From contig CM039462.1 in NCBI GenBank assembly GCA_022414725.1, forward strand, positions 36,942,605 to 37,006,604: 64,000 nt of DNA, written 5' to 3'. A program made the translations under genes and the position numbers. The notes below the pieces were generated by a model. That model saw nothing but the letters and a program-made list of their open reading frames with translations. It did no database searches and was not told the origin of the DNA. Of this stretch, positions 34,345-45,915 are shown one piece after another. Position 1 is the stretch's first letter. Every line of letters starts with the position of its first letter. The stretch comes from Microglena sp. YARC (Eukaryota; Chlorophyta; Chlorophyceae; Chlamydomonadales; Chlamydomonadaceae).

Positions 34345-35330
34345 CCTCCTGAGTTCCCCCAACACGCACTGCAATTTTGGGGGGCCATGTACCCTTTAAT
34401 TCGGCTAATAAGGGTGCATTATAGGGTGGAAGGGTACCAAAGCGTGGACAAAAGGGTGACAGAGACCTGGCCACCCGCCCTCAATTTTGCAGTAATGTCA
34501 CCATGGGGTGCATCAACAACTTGTCAAATTCACCACTCTATTTGAGTTCCCCCAACATGCACTGCACATTTTGGGGGTCAAGTGCCCTTTATTTAGGCTA
34601 ATAAGGGTGCAATCTTGGATAGGAGGGTACTAGAGGGGTGCACAAAAGGGTGCCGGAGACTCCCCCAATTTTGCAGTGATGCAATCATCTAGCTATTCAT
34701 GTACTACAAGACAACCCCATGCACACACAAAACACACTCAGATAAAAGACCCCCAAATTTGCAGTGATGCAATCAGGGGGTACATCACCAACATGTCAAA
34801 TTCACCAACTTGTCCCAGTTCCCCCAACATGCACTTCAAATTTGGGGGGTCAAGTATCCTTTCAATTGGGCTAATAAGGGTGCACTCTGGGCTGGAAAGG
34901 TACCAAAAGGTGCACAAAAAGGTGCGAGAGACCCCCCAGATGAGGCTAATAAGAGTGCATTATGGGATGGAAGGGTACCGGAGAGTTGCACAACAAGGTG
35001 CCGGAGACCAGGCCCACCCTAAGTTGGGAGGTCAAGTACCCTTTAATGTGGCTAATAAGGGTGCATTATGGGATGGAAGGGTACCAGAGGGGTGCACAAA
35101 AGGGCGCCGGAGACCAGCCGGCCACCCGCCCTCAAATTTGCAGTGGTGCAATCATGGGGTGCATCACCAACATGACAAATTCACCAACTTGTCCCTAGCC
35201 CCCCCAACATGCACTGCAATTTTTGGAGGGTCAAGTACCCTTTAATTTGGCTTATTAGGGTGCATCCTGGGATGAAAGGGTACCAGAGGGGTGCAACAAA
35301 AACATGTGCCGAATTGCAAGTGATGGGGTG
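34345..35330 (+). repeat. Tandem array, unit about 100-170 bp
   Basis: Six irregular copies of a unit with CCCCCAACATGCACTGCA, CTAATAAGGGTGCATTATGG and GGAAGGGTACCAGAGGGG. No coding potential. Confidence 0.78.
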
Positions 35331-35332
35331 CA

Positions 35333-38094
35333 TCACCAACATGTCAAATTCACCACCTTGTCCGAGTTCCCGTACATACAAGTGCACATTTTCAGGAAGG
35401 AGGGGGAGAACACCAAGCTGGTACCAGAGTCATTGCCTCCCTCAATGGTCAGGTTGGGCTTGTCTGTCACTAGGCCCCACGTTCGCACCGTTTTGTCATC
35501 TGATGCTGATGCCATGGTCTTTCCATCTGGTGAAAAGACAACGCTGTTAACCGTGTCAGTGTGTCCCTCCATGACCATGATTTCTTTTCCTGTGGCTGTG
35601 TTCCACGTTCGAACTGTTTTGTCGACTGATGCTGATGCCATGGTCTTTCCATCTGGTGAAAATGCGACGCTGTTAACCCAGCTAGTGTGTCCCTCCATGA
35701 CCATGATTTCTTTCCCTGTGGCTGTGTCCCATGTCCGCACCGTTTTGTCTTTTGATGCTGATGCCATGGTCCTCCCATCTGGTGCAAATGCAACGCTGTT
35801 AACCTCCTGAGTGTGTCCCTCCATGACCATGATTTATTTTCCCGTGCATCGGTCCCACATCAGCACCCTTGTGATATATGATGATGCTGATGCCATGGTT
35901 CTCCCATCTGGTGAAAATGCAATGCTGTTAACCTTGCCAGCGGTCCCTTCACAGGAAAATTCATCATAAAAATGACACAATTTTCCCGTGGCTGTGTCCC
36001 ACACAATCACCGTTGTGTTATCTGATGCTGATGCCATGGTCTTTCCATCTGGTGAAAATGTGGCGCTCATTACATAGCCAGTGTGCCCCATCATGACCAT
36101 GATTTCTTTTCCCGTGGCTGTGTTCCACATACGCACCGTTGCGTCCCCTGATGCTGATGCCATGGTCTTTCCGTCCGGTGCAAATGCGACGCTGATAACC
36201 CTGCCAGTGTGTCCCTCCATGACCATGATTTCTTTTCCCGTGGCTGTGTCCCACACGTGCACCGTTGTGTCATCTGATGCTGATGCCATGGTCTTTCCAT
36301 CTGGTGAAAATGTGGCGCTCATTACATAGCCAGTGTGTCCCTCCATGACCTTGATTTCTTTTCCCGTGGCTGTGTTCCACATACGCACCGTTGCGTCCCT
36401 GATGCTGATGCCATGGTCTTTCCGTCCGGTGCAAATGCGACGCTGATAACCCTGCCAGTGTGTCCCTCCATGACCATGATTTCTTTTCCCGTGGCTGTGT
36501 CCCACACGTGCACCATTTTGTCATCTGATGCTGATGCCATGGTCTTTCCATCTGGTGAAAATGTGGCGCTCATTACATAGCCAGTGTGTCCCATCATGAC
36601 CATGATTTCTTTTCCCGTGGCTGTGTTCCACATACGCACCGTTGCGTCCCCTGATGCTGATGCCATGGTCTTTCCGTCCGGTGCAAATGCGACGCTGATA
36701 ACCCTGCTAGTGTGTCCCTCCATGACCATGATTTCTTTTCCCGTGGCTGTGTCCCACACGTGCACCGTTGTGTCATCTGATGCTGATGCCATGGTCTTTC
36801 CATCTGGTGAAAATGTGGCGCTCATTACATAGCCAGTGTGTCCCTCCATGACCTTGATTTCTTTTCCCGTGGCTGTGTTCCACATACGCACCGTTGCGTC
36901 CCTGATGCTGATTCCATGGTCTTTCCGTCCGGTGCAAATGCGACGCTGATAACCCTGCCAGTGTGTCCCTCCATGACCATGATTTCTTTTCCCGTGGCTG
37001 TGTCCCACACGTGCACCATTTTGTCATCTGATGCTGATGCCATGGTCTTTCCATCTGGTGAAAATGTGGCGCTCATTACATAGCCAGTGTGTCCCTCCAT
37101 GACCTTGATTTCTTTTCCCGTGCCTGTGTTCCACATATGCACCGTCCTGTCTTCTGAGGCTGATGCCAGGGTCTTTCCATCTGGTGAAAATGCGACGCTG
37201 ATAACCCTGCCAGTGTGTCCCTCCATGACCATGATTTCTTTTCCCGTGGCTGTGTCCCACGTCCGCACCATTTTATCCTCTGGTGCTGATGCCACGGTCC
37301 TCCCATCTGGTGAAAATGCAACGCTGTTAACCGCCTGAGTGTGTCCCTCCATGACCATGATTTCTTTTTCCGTGGCTGTATTCCATGTCCGCACCGTTTT
37401 CTCCCTTGATGCTGATGCCAAGGTCCTCCCATCAGGTGAAAATGCGACGCTCCGAACCCGCCAGTTTGTCCCTCCATGACCATGATTTCTTTTCCCGTGG
37501 CTGTGTCCCACATCTGCACCGTTTTGTCATCTGATGCTGATGCTGATGCTATAGTTCTCCCACCTGGTGAAAATGCGACGCTCATAACCCCATCCGTGTG
37601 TCCCTCCATGACCATGCTTCCTTTTTCCGTGGCTGTGTCCCACATCTGCACCATTGTATCATCTGATGCTGATGCCATGGTCCTCCCATCTGGTGAAAAT
37701 GCCACGCTCATAACCCTGCCAGTGTGTCCCTCCATGACCATGATTTCTTTTCCCGTGGCTGTGTCCCACATCCGCACCGTGTTGTCCCATGACGCTGATG
37801 CCATGGTCCTCCCATCTGGTGAAAATGCGACGCTTGTAACCACATGAGTGTGTCCCTCCATGACCATGATTTATTTCCCTGTGGCTGTGTCCCACATCCG
37901 CACCGTTGCGTCCCCTGATGCTGATGCCATGGTCTTTCCGTCTGGTGCAAATGCGACGCTGTTAACCCTGCGAGTGTGTCCCTCCATGACCATGATTTCT
38001 TTCCCCGTGGCCATGTCCCACGTTCGCACTGTGCTGTCATATGATGCTGATGCCATGGTCTTTCCGTCCGGTGCAAATGCGATGCTGGAACACT
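35333..38094 (-). pseudogene. WD40-repeat array, about 21 near-identical repeats, interrupted
   Basis: About 21 tandem 126-bp units encode the classic 42-residue WD40 blade (EGHTGRVISVAFSPDGKTMA then SASDDKTVHVWDTATGKEI). At least three propellers' worth is present, typical of the C-terminus of NACHT-WD40 STAND proteins. The array ends with TIEGGNDSGTSLVFSPSF. The reading frame is broken: in-frame TAA replaces GAA at 35,834-35,836 and 37,871-37,873, and one-base losses occur at about 36,397, 36,900 and 37,455. A likely acceptor (CTCACAG) lies at 38,095. The breaks indicate either decay or assembly error; near-identity of the copies indicates recent amplification. Confidence 0.8.
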
Positions 38095-38179
38095 GTGAGT
38101 AAGGGCATTGTGAAAGTTAGTTTGTGTCCCATCCTGTTGCTTGTTAAGGTCATAATGCATGGCACTAGGGCAGGGGTTT

Positions 38180-40146
38180 CCATCAATACACTTACTAGGG
38201 GGGGGGGGGGGGGGGGGGGGGGGGGGTGGGGGGGGGGGGGGGAGGGGGGGGGGTAGTAGTCCTGCAGCATGTGAAGGTGGGTCATCATGGTGTGTTGGGT
38301 GTAACCTTGTTTGAGTGCAGGGGTGGGGGTGGGTGGGTGGGTGTTGGGAGGGGTAATAGCCCGGAGCTTGTTAAGGACTTAAGGTGGATCATCATGCATA
38401 GGGTGTGATACTGTTGTGGTGGTGGTAGTGGTTGTGTTGGGGGGGTGGATTGTGGTGGGTGGGTGGGTGGGGGGGTGTGGGGGGTAGGTTGGTGGGTGTT
38501 CTGGTTGTTGTGGAGGGTTGTGGCGGTGGTGGTGGGGGGGGGGGATGCTGTGGTGGTGGTGGGGTTGTGGTGACAGGGTTGTGTTATGCTGATACGGCTA
38601 CAGGTACGGATACGGTATGGGTTTTAGAAGTGAGTACAGATTGAGTACGGTACGTTTTTCAGTATCATGACATTCTCTGACCTGGAAACCTTTTTCCCCC
38701 CTGATTTGACCTCTTTTCTAATTGGAAACAGGTAGAGGGCATCTCGAGCTATTTAGCTGATCATGTCAATATTCCATGGCTGCAAACAGTTATGCCACTT
38801 CGTATCATGGAACTGACTATGTAAGAGTGACATGAATCGGACCGTACGCGTACTCAATTTTCAGGAGAACAGTGAGTATGGTCCGGTCCGGTACGGATTT
38901 TAGGTGCGTAAGGTCCGTACTACAAAACCCTGTGTGGTGGTGGTGGTTTGTGGTTGTAGGGTTGTGGTGGGTTGTGGCTGTTGTGGTTGTTGTTGTGGTG
39001 GTGGACTGGGTGGGGGGTTGTTGTGGTGGTGGACTGGGTGGGGGTGTTTGTGGTGGTGGTGGGTTTGTGGTGGTGGGGTTGAGTTGTGGTTTTTTGTGGG
39101 TTGTGGTTTTAGGGGTGGAGTTGTGGTTTTCATTGGTTGTGGCTGTAGTTATGGTGGTGGAGTGTGTGGTGTGGGAGGTTTGTGGTGGTGATGGTGGGGG
39201 TTGACGTGGTGGTGGGTTGGGGTTGGGGTTGTGGCTGTTGGGGGATGTGGTGGATGTTGTGTGGGGGGGGTGCATGGTGTTGTGGGGGGGAGGTGTTGTG
39301 GGGGAATGTGTGTGGTGGTGGTGGCGGTGGTGGTGGGGGCTGTGGTTGTTGTGGGGTGTGTGTGGTTGTGGTGGAGAAGGGGGGGGGGGGGGGGGGGGTA
39401 GTAGTAGTGGTGTGTGGTTGTGGTGTGTGATTATTTTTGTGGTTGTTGTTGTGGTGTTGGTGGGTTGTGATTTTGGTGGGTTGTGGCTGTTGTAGTTGTT
39501 GTTGTTGTTGTGTTGGCGGTGTGTGTGTGCATGTGCATGTGCATGCGTGTGTGTGTGGTGTGGGGGGGAGCTGTTGTGGTTTTAGTTGTCGTGTGTGTTT
39601 GGACGTGTTTGGATGTGTGTGTAGGGAGCTGTTGTATGTCGTTGTTTTGTGTGTGTGTGTGTGTTTTTATGGGGGGGGGGGGGGTAGTGGGGGGGGGGGG
39701 GGGGGGCGGGGGCTGTTATTGTGGCAGTGGCGGTGGTGGGAAATAATTGGGCCACAAGGCTTGGGTGGCTGTGTAGCTAGTGTTGGTGGGGGTAGATAAT
39801 GGTGCGGTAGTGATGGTGTGTGGGTATGCGTGGTGGTGGGGGGTTGTGTTTATGGTGGGGGTGGGCAGTGGTGGTAGTGGTGGTGGTGGTGGTGGTGGTG
39901 GTGGGTAATAGCGCTGCAGCATGTGCAAGTGGGTCTTCAGGGTGGGTGAGTACGGGGGCGGTGGTGTGTTTTGGTGGTGGTGGTGGTGGTGGTGGGGGGG
40001 GGGATTGTGGTGGCAGTGGTGGTGGTGGTGAGGGGGGGGGGGGGGGGGGGGGAGGAGGAGGGGGGGGGGGGGGGGGATAGCCCTGAAGATTGTGATGGTG
40101 GTTCATCAGGCATGGGGTGTGAACTGGCGCGAGTGTGTGTGCATGA

Positions 40147-40179
<33 letters not shown>

Positions 40180-40245
40180 GGGGGGTAATAGCCCAGCAGC
40201 ATGTGAAGGTGGGTTGTTAGTCATGGGGTGTGACCTGGTGTGAAA
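38180..40245. repeat. Poly-G/GGT-rich intron-like DNA with a repeated edge motif
   Basis: Five copies of a segment reading TAATAGCCCAGCAGCATGTG then AAGGTGGGT occur at about 38,258, 38,352, 39,906, 40,077 and 40,187, in poly-G and (GTG)n DNA. On the minus strand they read HMLQGYY-like. They may be exon-edge copies as in the 3-26 kb gene, within the NACHT-WD40 locus. 40.25-41.05 kb is unique sequence in which I see no gene. Confidence 0.55.
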
Positions 40246-41197
40246 TACGACCCTGCATGTACTGCATGAGATGGTGTGCCTGCACTCATCATTTTTTCAT
40301 GGCTTCTGAAAGTGTTGTCGTCATATGCGATTTGTGCCAGTCTTGCCTGCATGTCACCTGGATGTGCTTCCCTATGTTCTGATAGCATGCCTTATCATCA
40401 CCCTCCCTATGACATGTGGCCACCCCATTATTTGTAGGGTATAAAGGTTGTAGGGTATATAGGTTGCTGGGTAGAGAAAATCCAACAGGTGGAAGTAGGA
40501 CAGCCTAGCTACTCAGTAGATCAAGCAGATTGATGTGCTGAATGGCAGTAATGTAGGAATACAGATAAGTGGGAATTTGAATTGACAATGTCTCCTGTCC
40601 TTGGCTAACCTTTTCGAGTTAAAAGAATCCTGATTCATGGTACTGTGTACTCTACACGAGGGATACAAGTTGACCCCAATTCAGTTGCAAAGCGTTTTTA
40701 ATAATAGTTCGATATGCCATCTAGGCTAATGGGATTTGAACATAGGTTCCACTACATGTCAGTTGAACGGATCTTCAATGGTGAACTTCCTTGATCACTT
40801 GATGCTATTCACATCCTTGTCTGCCACCCTGAGTGAAATACGTGATCATGTGCATGGACGGTGTGTGTGTTTGTGCGTGATAGATGTATACCAAGTAACT
40901 GATCAATCATGATGTCAACATCTAACATGTGCCAAGTTGTATGCCATGTATCGGACAAGGCCTCCAGTTGTTGCATCCCTACATGTACTGATTGCAACAC
41001 TTACAACATCGCCTGTTTGGAAGACTTGCAGAGTAGGTGGCCACTGGCTGTATCTGCTTCTGGGGAACTAGCACGGTAGAGTGATGCCAAAGACAGACTC
41101 CACTTCGTTGTTGATGTGCATGGCACGCTTGTGTAACTCAGAACTTGCAGGCACCTCCATTGCAGTCTGGGCAACATTCTTGGGGTACTTGGCCATC

Positions 41198-42143
41198 TTA
41201 AGACAATCTGTGCAGCCAGCGATGCACGTTGTAGAGCTCGTCACCAGAGTCAAGCTCCCAATCCATGACATAGACAAGCATATCGGTTGCATTGCTCATG
41301 AAGGCACTGGGTAGCTTCTCATTGTTGGCTAGCAACACCCACCGTCGGAGATCCAGAGCTCGCTCCCTCAAGCCGCTCATGTCTTTGGCACGTGCAAGGT
41401 GGTAGATCGCATTCTTGGTGGCATAGTCATTGTCGAACAAGGCATCTATGTCATCGCCCCACTTCTGACCATCCTGCAAGCGACAGGCTGTGGCACACAA
41501 CTGAAGCCCAGTCTCTGCATCCACACACAGATTGTGTGATGAGGCATCCTCCTTGCTGTTTAGGAAGTCCAGCACACTATTGTGAAAGGGGAATATGCGG
41601 TCTGTACTTCGTGCTTGTGACTCCTTCCTCCCCTGTACCTGCTGGGCCTTGGGGAACAAGAGTTCTAGGAGCTCTAGGCCCTCCTGAACATCCGACTTCC
41701 TCACACCTGACAACCAGGCTAGCTCGTCCAGGGTGGGAGCCTCCCGCACCACCAGCAACACGGGAAGTATGCACCCTTGCAAGAGCTTCCACAGGTACGC
41801 CTTGCTTTCATCAGCTAGCAATGAGATCCGCACGCAGCTGAGCAGGTGCTGGTACATGCCTACCCGGCCCTTGGGCAAATCGTACGCATTAAACTCATAG
41901 TCTACCCTACTGAGGGTATCCTCTTCACCTCCCTTGCTCGGGGCAGCACCAGAGGCTTGTTTTGACATCAGGTCAAAAGCAAACTTGAGCCACACAAACT
42001 CTCCCTGGCTCCGTTCTTGCACCTCCCGCACTTGCTCCTCCAGATCGTCTTCCTCCACAAGACCGAGACCCAGCAGACGGTGCTTGACAACCAACTTTAC
42101 ATCCTCCATGTTCTCCTTGGCACTGGGCTGCAGCTGCACTGGG
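41198..42143 (-). CDS. Post-NACHT helical module of a STAND (NACHT-WD40) protein, partial
   Basis: An open frame of about 313 codons. It starts with LQPSAKENMEDVKLVVKH, then ERSQGEFVWLKFAFDLM, YDLPKGRVGMYQHLLSCV, PTLDELAWLSGVRKSDV and IFPFHNSVLDFLNSKED, the order seen after the NACHT ATPase core in NACHT-WD40 proteins (regulated signalling ATPases that use WD40 repeats as sensors). It starts at a splice acceptor. The frame ends at TAA 41,198, but the alternative frame continues with LKMAKYPKNVAQTAMEV and ELHKRAMHINNEVESVF to about 41,080, suggesting a one-base indel near 41,205. It shares strand with the WD40 array 3 kb downstream. No P-loop exon is visible up to the window end. Confidence 0.65.
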
Positions 42144-42364
42144 TTCTACTCCTTAAATAGATCAGCGACCTGTACGCAGGTGGGGAGATGGCCATGGGTT
42201 AGAATGGGATGGGACCAAAAGAAAATTACAATGGCATGGGCACTAAACAGAAGACGGAGATACTCCTATCTCCAACCTTAACATGATGATGAAGGTGGAG
42301 GTGGTGATTATAGTGGTGGTGGTGCTCCAATAAACATACACATAATAATATCTTTAACATGTGA

Positions 42365-43230
42365 CATACAAGTGGTGGTGGTGGTAGTGGTGGTGGAGGT
42401 GATGATAGTGGTGATGATGGTGATGATGAAAGTGGTAGTGGTGGTGATGGTGATGATGATAGTGGTAGTGGTGGTGATGATAGTGGTGATGATGGTGATG
42501 ATGAAAGTGGTAGTGGTGGTGATGGTGATGATGATAGTGGTAGTGGTGGTGGTGGTGATGATGGTGGTGGTGGTGGTCATGGTGGTGGTGATGATTGTGG
42601 TGGTGGCGATGATTAAAGCGGTGGTGGTGGTAGTGGTGGTAGTGAAGATAGTGGTGGTGATGAGAGTGTTCAAGGTGATGATGATAGTGGTGGTGGAGGT
42701 GATGATAGTGGTGATGATGGTGATGATGAAAGTGGTAGTGGTGGTGATGGTGATGATGATAGTGGTAGTGGTGGTGGTGGTGATGATGGTGGTGATGATG
42801 GTGATGATGAAAGTGGTAGTGGTGGTGATGGTGATGATGATAGTGGTAGTGGTGGTGGTGGTGATGATGGTGGTGGTGGTGGTCATGGTGGTGGTGGTGG
42901 TGATGATTGTGGTGGTGGCGATGATTAAAGCGGTGGTGGTGGTAGTGGTGGTAGTGAAGATAGTGGTGGTGATGATAGTGCTCAAGGTGATGATGATAGT
43001 GGTGGTGGAGGTGATGATAGTGGTGATGATGGTGATGATGAAAGTGGTAGTGGTGGTGATGGTGATGATGATAGTGGTAGTGGTGGTGGTGGTGATGATG
43101 GTGGTGGTGGTGGTGATGGTGGTGGTGGTGGTGATGATTGTGGTGGTGGCGATGATTAAAGCGGTGGTGGTGGTAGTGGTGGTAGTGAAGATAGTGGTGG
43201 TGATGAGAGTGCTCAAGGTGATGATGGTGA
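42365..43230. repeat. GTG/ATG microsatellite with a roughly 300-bp higher-order period
   Basis: Nearly pure (GGTGAT/AGTGGT)n. Landmark GGCGATGATTAAAGCGGT recurs at about 42,606, 42,917 and 43,149, showing block duplication. It gives long His/Ile/Thr or Val/Met ORFs on both strands that are not genes. It occupies the intron upstream of the STAND exon. Confidence 0.9.
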
Positions 43231-43489
43231 GATGGCAAGAGTCAGAATGAGATGGGATTACAAATAAATTACAATCAGCAAACCAGCAACCTATGATGAG
43301 ATGGCATGGGAATAAGATGACATCAGGTATGCACCAAGCATCAGATAATGACAACAAGATGAGTATATGAGACCAACATCGGGAGGAGAAAAAAACCTGG
43401 GGAGGGCTGACCCCCCCCCCCCCCCCCCCTCCCTTAAGTAGAAATAACCCCTAAAACTTAGATATGGATTCGAGGGGTTAGCTCTCTCA

Positions 43490-43890
43490 TTTGGGCTACC
43501 GGTAAAATTAGACGTAGAGCGCGCCAGTCAACCCGTTGACGAGTGGAAGAAAGGATGATTACCCGTTGGGCAACCAGTTGAATTAGACGTGGAGTGCGCC
43601 AGCCAACCCGTTGACGAGTGGAAGAAAGGAGGATTACCCGTTGGGCAACCGGTTGAATTAGACGTGGAGTGCGCCAGTCAACCCGTTGACGAGTGGAGGA
43701 AATGATGGTTAATTAGCCACTGGACTACCGGTTGAATTAGGGGTGGAGTACGGCATGCAACCCGTTAATGAGTGCAAGAAATAATGGTTCATTAGAGGTT
43801 GGACTACCGGTTTGCATTAGGGGTGTAGTGTGCAGTCAACCCGTTGATGTGTGGAAGAAATAATGGTTAATTATCCGCTGGACTACTGGT
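43490..43890. repeat. 75-80-bp tandem repeat, five copies
   Basis: Unit GGTTGAATTAGACGTGGAGT, then CAACCCGTTGACGAGTGGA, starting at about 43,500, 43,575, 43,650, 43,730 and 43,810 with increasing divergence. Confidence 0.82.
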
Positions 43891-44189
43891 TGCAAAGGGC
43901 GTCAACCGGTTACACCAAGTGGTCAGACAACCGTCAAACAAACAACTCTAACAAGGGTGCAGAACCAAATGACCCTTTTATGAATTAACCGGTAATACAA
44001 CAAAGGGTTATTAAACTATCTAGGTTGTGTATTTATTTAACCGTTTGTGGGCCACAATAACCATGAGTGGTCGCTAAACAAGGGTCGTTCGACGCTTGTC
44101 GTAACCCTTAGTTGGTGATATTTCTCCTAAGGGTCGAACACCTTTATAGGCCAAAACAAGGGTCGATTTTTCGTGTTGATTTTACTAGT

Positions 44190-44655
44190 GTCAGCTCCCA
44201 GCAACTCCCTCCGCCTCCTGGCAGCTCCCTGCCCCCTGCTGGTCCCTGCTCCCCGATTCCAGCTCCCTCCAGCTCCCTCCAGCTCCCTGCTCCCAGCTCC
44301 CTCCAGCTCCTTGCTCCCTGCTCTTAGATCCCGTCAGCTCCCTCTACCTTCTGCCAGCTGCCTGCCCCTTGCTGCTCCCTTCTCCCTGCAGCTCCCTGCT
44401 TCCCGCTCCCTGCAGCTCCCTCCAACTCCCGGCAGCTCCTTGCTCCCTGCTCTTAGATCCCGCCAGCTCCCTCCACCTCCTGGCAGCTGCCTGCCCCCTG
44501 CTGTTCCCTGCTCCCTGCTCCCAGCTCCCTCCATCTCCCTCCAGCTCCCGGCAGCTCCCTGCTCCCAGCTCCCTCTAGCTTCCGGCACCTCCTTGCTCCC
44601 TGCTCCCAGATCCCGTCAGCTCCCTCCACCTCCTGGCAGCTCTCTGCCCTTGCAG
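44190..44655 (+). repeat. CT-rich minisatellite (CAGCTCCCTGCTCC)
   Basis: 15-18-bp pyrimidine-rich units with block-level duplication of about 125-135 bp. The ORFs are Ser/Leu/Pro repeats. No gene is visible between 44.65 and 45.55 kb apart from short unconvincing ORFs. Confidence 0.8.
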
Positions 44656-45604
44656 ATCCTACTGGCACAACCCAGACTAACAACGAGCGATGAGCCCTCC
44701 ACCTCCTTTGATTGAAACAGTGCGCCCTTTCCCAGGTCCTCTCTCCCCAAACTCCCAACTCTTGTTGCAACTGATTATGAGGCTTCCCTCATCTGGATTC
44801 ACTCCATCACCCAGACCCAGGAGTGGGCTATCAGACTCTTGTCAGCTGTGCCCTACATGATACTTCGAGGAGTTCATCTCCAGCCTAACTAGACTGCTTG
44901 GAGCAGATGGATACTGCTCTGTCTCCCATCGATATTGTTTGTAAATTCAAATTTATAATGCCTACCAGGCGTATACCCACCTGACCTGGATATTTTAGAC
45001 TACGTACTTGGACTTTGTACTGGACTCTTCCATTAGGATGATTTAATTCTAGAATGATGCTGAATGTACCTGAGTTTTTTTAACACTGCTGGAATTTTTT
45101 TCTTGCACTTGCTCATTTTTCTATCCTGTGGATGTCTCCTCTAGACATCTGTCCTGTTTAGATTCCGTTACTGGTTAAAGTTTGTTTTGCTTTCTTCCCC
45201 CTCTTTGATAAAAATTCAATTTGAATTTTTTTTCTTCCAGTAAATCCCAAGCACTCATGACTTCAAGAGCACCAGGGATTGGGGGGAGTGTTATGGTACG
45301 ACTTATAGGTCCTCAACCTCAACATTTTGGAGGCTGTCGATGTCGAAGGTATTATGTCTGGAGTTTTTGAGTCATGGAGGTTAAAGTACCCAAGTGACAC
45401 CAATGCAGCCAGAGACATCCCTAATGAGAGAAGGGTTGGCTTTAAACGCCTCCGATACCAGAAATGGTTAGCAGCCAACAGTAATGATGAGAATGGCTTG
45501 ATTCCCTTTACATCCGCCTTACATAAGCATTAGATTCGTTCTATAGCACAGTTTAGAATGGGCTCCCCTTGAGACGTAACTGTTTTTAGTGTCTACGGTA
45601 TGTT

Positions 45605-45905
45605 TCACCAGCCAACATTTACGTCTCATGAACCCAGATCTACGTTTCGTCAGCCGACATCTACGTCTCATGGACCCAGATCTACGTTTCATCAGCCAAC
45701 ATTTACGTCTCATGAAACCAGATCTACGTTCCATGATTTCATCAGCCAACATCTAAGTCTGAGGAACCCAAATCTACGTTGCATCAGCCAACATCTACGT
45801 CTCATGAACCAAAATATACGTTTCATTAGTCAATATCTACGCCTTGTAGACCCAAATACCCAATTATAAGTTTCGCCAGCCAACCTCTACGTCTCATAAA
45901 CCTCT
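45605..45905 (+). repeat. About 40-bp minisatellite (TACGTCTCATGAACC)
   Basis: Seven copies of a unit with CAGCCAACATCTACGTCTCA then CCAGATCTACGTTTC. It abuts the left end of the PIF/Harbinger-like element at 45,913. Confidence 0.82.
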
Positions 45906-45915
45906 ACGTTTCTAA

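Noticed and set aside
42308..43357. His/Ile/Thr-rich and Val/Met-rich ORFs of about 290-350 codons
   Set aside because: They are frames of a GTG/ATG microsatellite, mutually overlapping on both strands.
44173..44715. Ser/Leu/Pro-rich ORF of 180 codons
   Set aside because: It follows the CT-rich minisatellite period exactly and is shadowed by ORFs in other frames.
45270..45330. Possible LTR border: GATTGGGGGGAGTGTTATGG resembles a polypurine tract followed by TG
   Set aside because: No second LTR copy, primer-binding site or retroelement protein is visible nearby.
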